A stretch of 6,659 nt of DNA from an uncultured Clostridia bacterium (GTDB lineage Bacteria; Bacillota; Clostridia; Oscillospirales; Acutalibacteraceae). The position numbers and the translations under genes were made by a program. The notes beneath the pieces were generated by a model. It saw nothing but the letters and a program-made list of their open reading frames with translations, did no database searches and had not been told where the DNA came from. How positions within the stretch are numbered: the stretch's first letter is position 1; every line of letters starts with the position of its first letter. The DNA lies in assembly GCA_945971755.1 (NCBI GenBank), contig CAMFPJ010000080.1:1-6659 (forward strand), written 5' to 3'. Shown in pieces: positions 6,163 through 6,659 of this stretch.

Positions 6163-6405
6163 ATGACAGTTACAAGTGCAATTTCCATTATGATTGATTT
6201 TTTGGCAGCAGTTCTTTTGATTTACGGATTTATCAATGAAGAAAAGATTATTGATTTTGAAATGACTCTCAGGAGAATTATTGTTGGCAATATTCGCCGT
6301 GCAATCAGAATAAGAAATCATAAAAAGGCGGTGGCCCTCGGTCAGCATTTGCATGAGGTAAAGCCGGTAGGCGCCAAAAACGCCCGCAATACATTTGTTG
6401 CATAA
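6163..6405 (+). CDS. Small single-pass membrane protein under LexA control; unrecognised family, candidate SOS effector
   Basis: I do not recognise a named family for this 80-residue protein. Residues 4-24 form a hydrophobic helix (SAISIMIDFLAAVLLIYGFI lies within it) with an unusual aspartate, D12, inside. A short acidic stretch follows (E26, E27, D31, E33). Residues about 29-51 look amphipathic and basic (R37, R38, R45, R46, R49, R51), and the rest stays basic (K54, K55, K67, K72, R75), ending in the small/hydrophobic NTFVA. By the positive-inside rule the tail should be cytoplasmic and the N-terminus outside; there is no signal-peptidase site and no LysM domain. The gene stands alone behind a consensus promoter, a perfect LexA box and a strong GGAGGT site, and ends at a hairpin. 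Small membrane proteins induced by SOS in other bacteria (YneA, SosA, SidA, TisB) halt division or depolarise the membrane; a similar role is inference. It could also be an unrelated LexA-regulated protein. That it is a real gene is well supported; function is unknown. Confidence 0.8.
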   Translation: MTVTSAISIMIDFLAAVLLIYGFINEEKIIDFEMTLRRIIVGNIRRAIRIRNHKKAVALGQHLHEVKPVGAKNARNTFVA

Positions 6406-6448
6406 AAAGTTTTCATGTTCTTTTCTGTATAATTTCACACCCCGAAAG

Positions 6449-6480
6449 CAAGGCGGAGCAGTTTTTACTGCTCCGCCTTG
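6449..6480. terminator. Strong hairpin terminator between convergent genes
   Basis: A perfect 13-bp inverted repeat (CAAGGCGGAGCAG with its complement) encloses a 6-nt loop TTTTTA. It lies 43 nt after the small plus-strand gene and 5 nt after the stop of the minus-strand cysteine-rich gene, so it probably serves both. The T-tract is modest on the plus side (TTATTTTAACTTTT, a few bases after the stem) and poor on the minus side, so termination is likely more efficient for plus-strand transcripts. Confidence 0.8.
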
Positions 6481-6485
6481 TGCTG

Positions 6486-6659
6486 TTATTTTAACTTTTC
6501 AATAATTTTTTGGTAGTTTTCTTCTCTGTGGGGAAATGTGCAAGAACTGCAATCTTTAATTCCGTTTTCTAAAAACTTAGGGTTGCCGCCGCAGTTTTCT
6601 TTAAGGTAAAGCGGGCAGAAGCAGAAAAGACAGTTAATTTTCTCCAACCCTTTGTGGCA
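6486..6659 (-). CDS. Cysteine-rich small-domain protein (zf-like, PF04071-type), 5' end beyond window
   Basis: The last 57 codons of a minus-strand gene are visible, ending in TAA at 6486-6488. The fragment has seven cysteines in a recognisable pattern: CHKG at the edge, NCLFCFCPLY, then CGGN, then NGIKDCSSC and PH. This matches my knowledge of the cysteine-rich small domain (about 80-90 residues when stand-alone), thought to bind metal and sometimes associated with cobalamin-related genes; its biochemical role is not established. The visible C-terminus (NYQKIIEKLK) looks complete, so probably only about 20-30 N-terminal residues are missing if the protein is stand-alone. A larger fusion protein cannot be excluded. 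It converges on the small LexA-box gene, with a shared hairpin between, so it is not in that gene's operon. Confidence 0.8.
   Translation of the reverse strand, partial: CHKGLEKINCLFCFCPLYLKENCGGNPKFLENGIKDCSSCTFPHREENYQKIIEKLK

Noticed and set aside
6428..6433. TATAAT as a second plus-strand promoter
   Set aside because: No -35 match occurs at 16-18 bp upstream, and transcription would run straight into the hairpin at 6449.
6085..6438. A 117-codon minus-strand open frame covering the small plus-strand gene
   Set aside because: It reads through the consensus promoter, LexA box and Shine-Dalgarno of the plus-strand gene, has low-complexity Asn/Cys-rich composition, and no ribosome binding site supports it.
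1..6659. Mobile elements, CRISPR arrays, tRNA or rRNA genes
   Set aside because: No transposase, terminal inverted repeats, spaced repeats or structural RNA signatures were seen; genes are continuous and housekeeping in character.

Overview
The window looks like a low-to-moderate GC Gram-positive (Bacillota) chromosome, most likely a Clostridia member of the Ruminococcus/Oscillospiraceae type. The grounds are a Mini-ribonuclease III gene, a YitT-family membrane protein, lepA followed almost directly by hemW (a classic Bacillota order), strong AAGGAG/GGAGG-type ribosome binding sites and a Gram-positive-type LexA box. The genus is inference only.

Positions 1-5857 hold one dense operon read on the minus strand, in the order obg, mrnC, yitT-like, lepA, ProXp-like deacylase, hemW. 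The gaps are 9 and 17 nt, and three junctions overlap (4, 8 and 4 nt), so co-transcription and translational coupling are likely. The theme is ribosome and translation quality: Obg (50S assembly GTPase), MrnC (23S rRNA maturation), LepA/EF4 (ribosome back-translocation/biogenesis GTPase) and a trans-editing deacylase for mischarged tRNA. HemW (radical-SAM heme chaperone-like) and a YitT-type membrane protein travel with them. hemW runs off the left edge after 339 codons; in many Bacillota hrcA-grpE-dnaK would come next.

Positions 5858-6162 are a divergent intergenic region. It carries a weak candidate promoter for the obg operon, a tandem 8-bp repeat, and a near-consensus plus-strand promoter (TTGACA, 16 bp, TATAAT with extended -10) bracketed by two copies of GAACATTTGT. 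The downstream copy is a perfect palindromic LexA/DinR core (GAAC-N4-GTTC) just after the predicted transcription start.

That promoter drives a short unrecognised gene (6163-6405, 80 residues) with one N-terminal membrane helix and a strongly basic, probably cytoplasmic tail. A small membrane protein under a strong promoter and a perfect LexA operator is the most interesting item here: a candidate SOS-induced membrane effector, perhaps a division inhibitor analogous in role, not sequence, to YneA, SosA or SidA. A 13-bp perfect hairpin separates it from a convergent, partly visible minus-strand gene for a cysteine-rich small-domain protein (6486 to the right edge).
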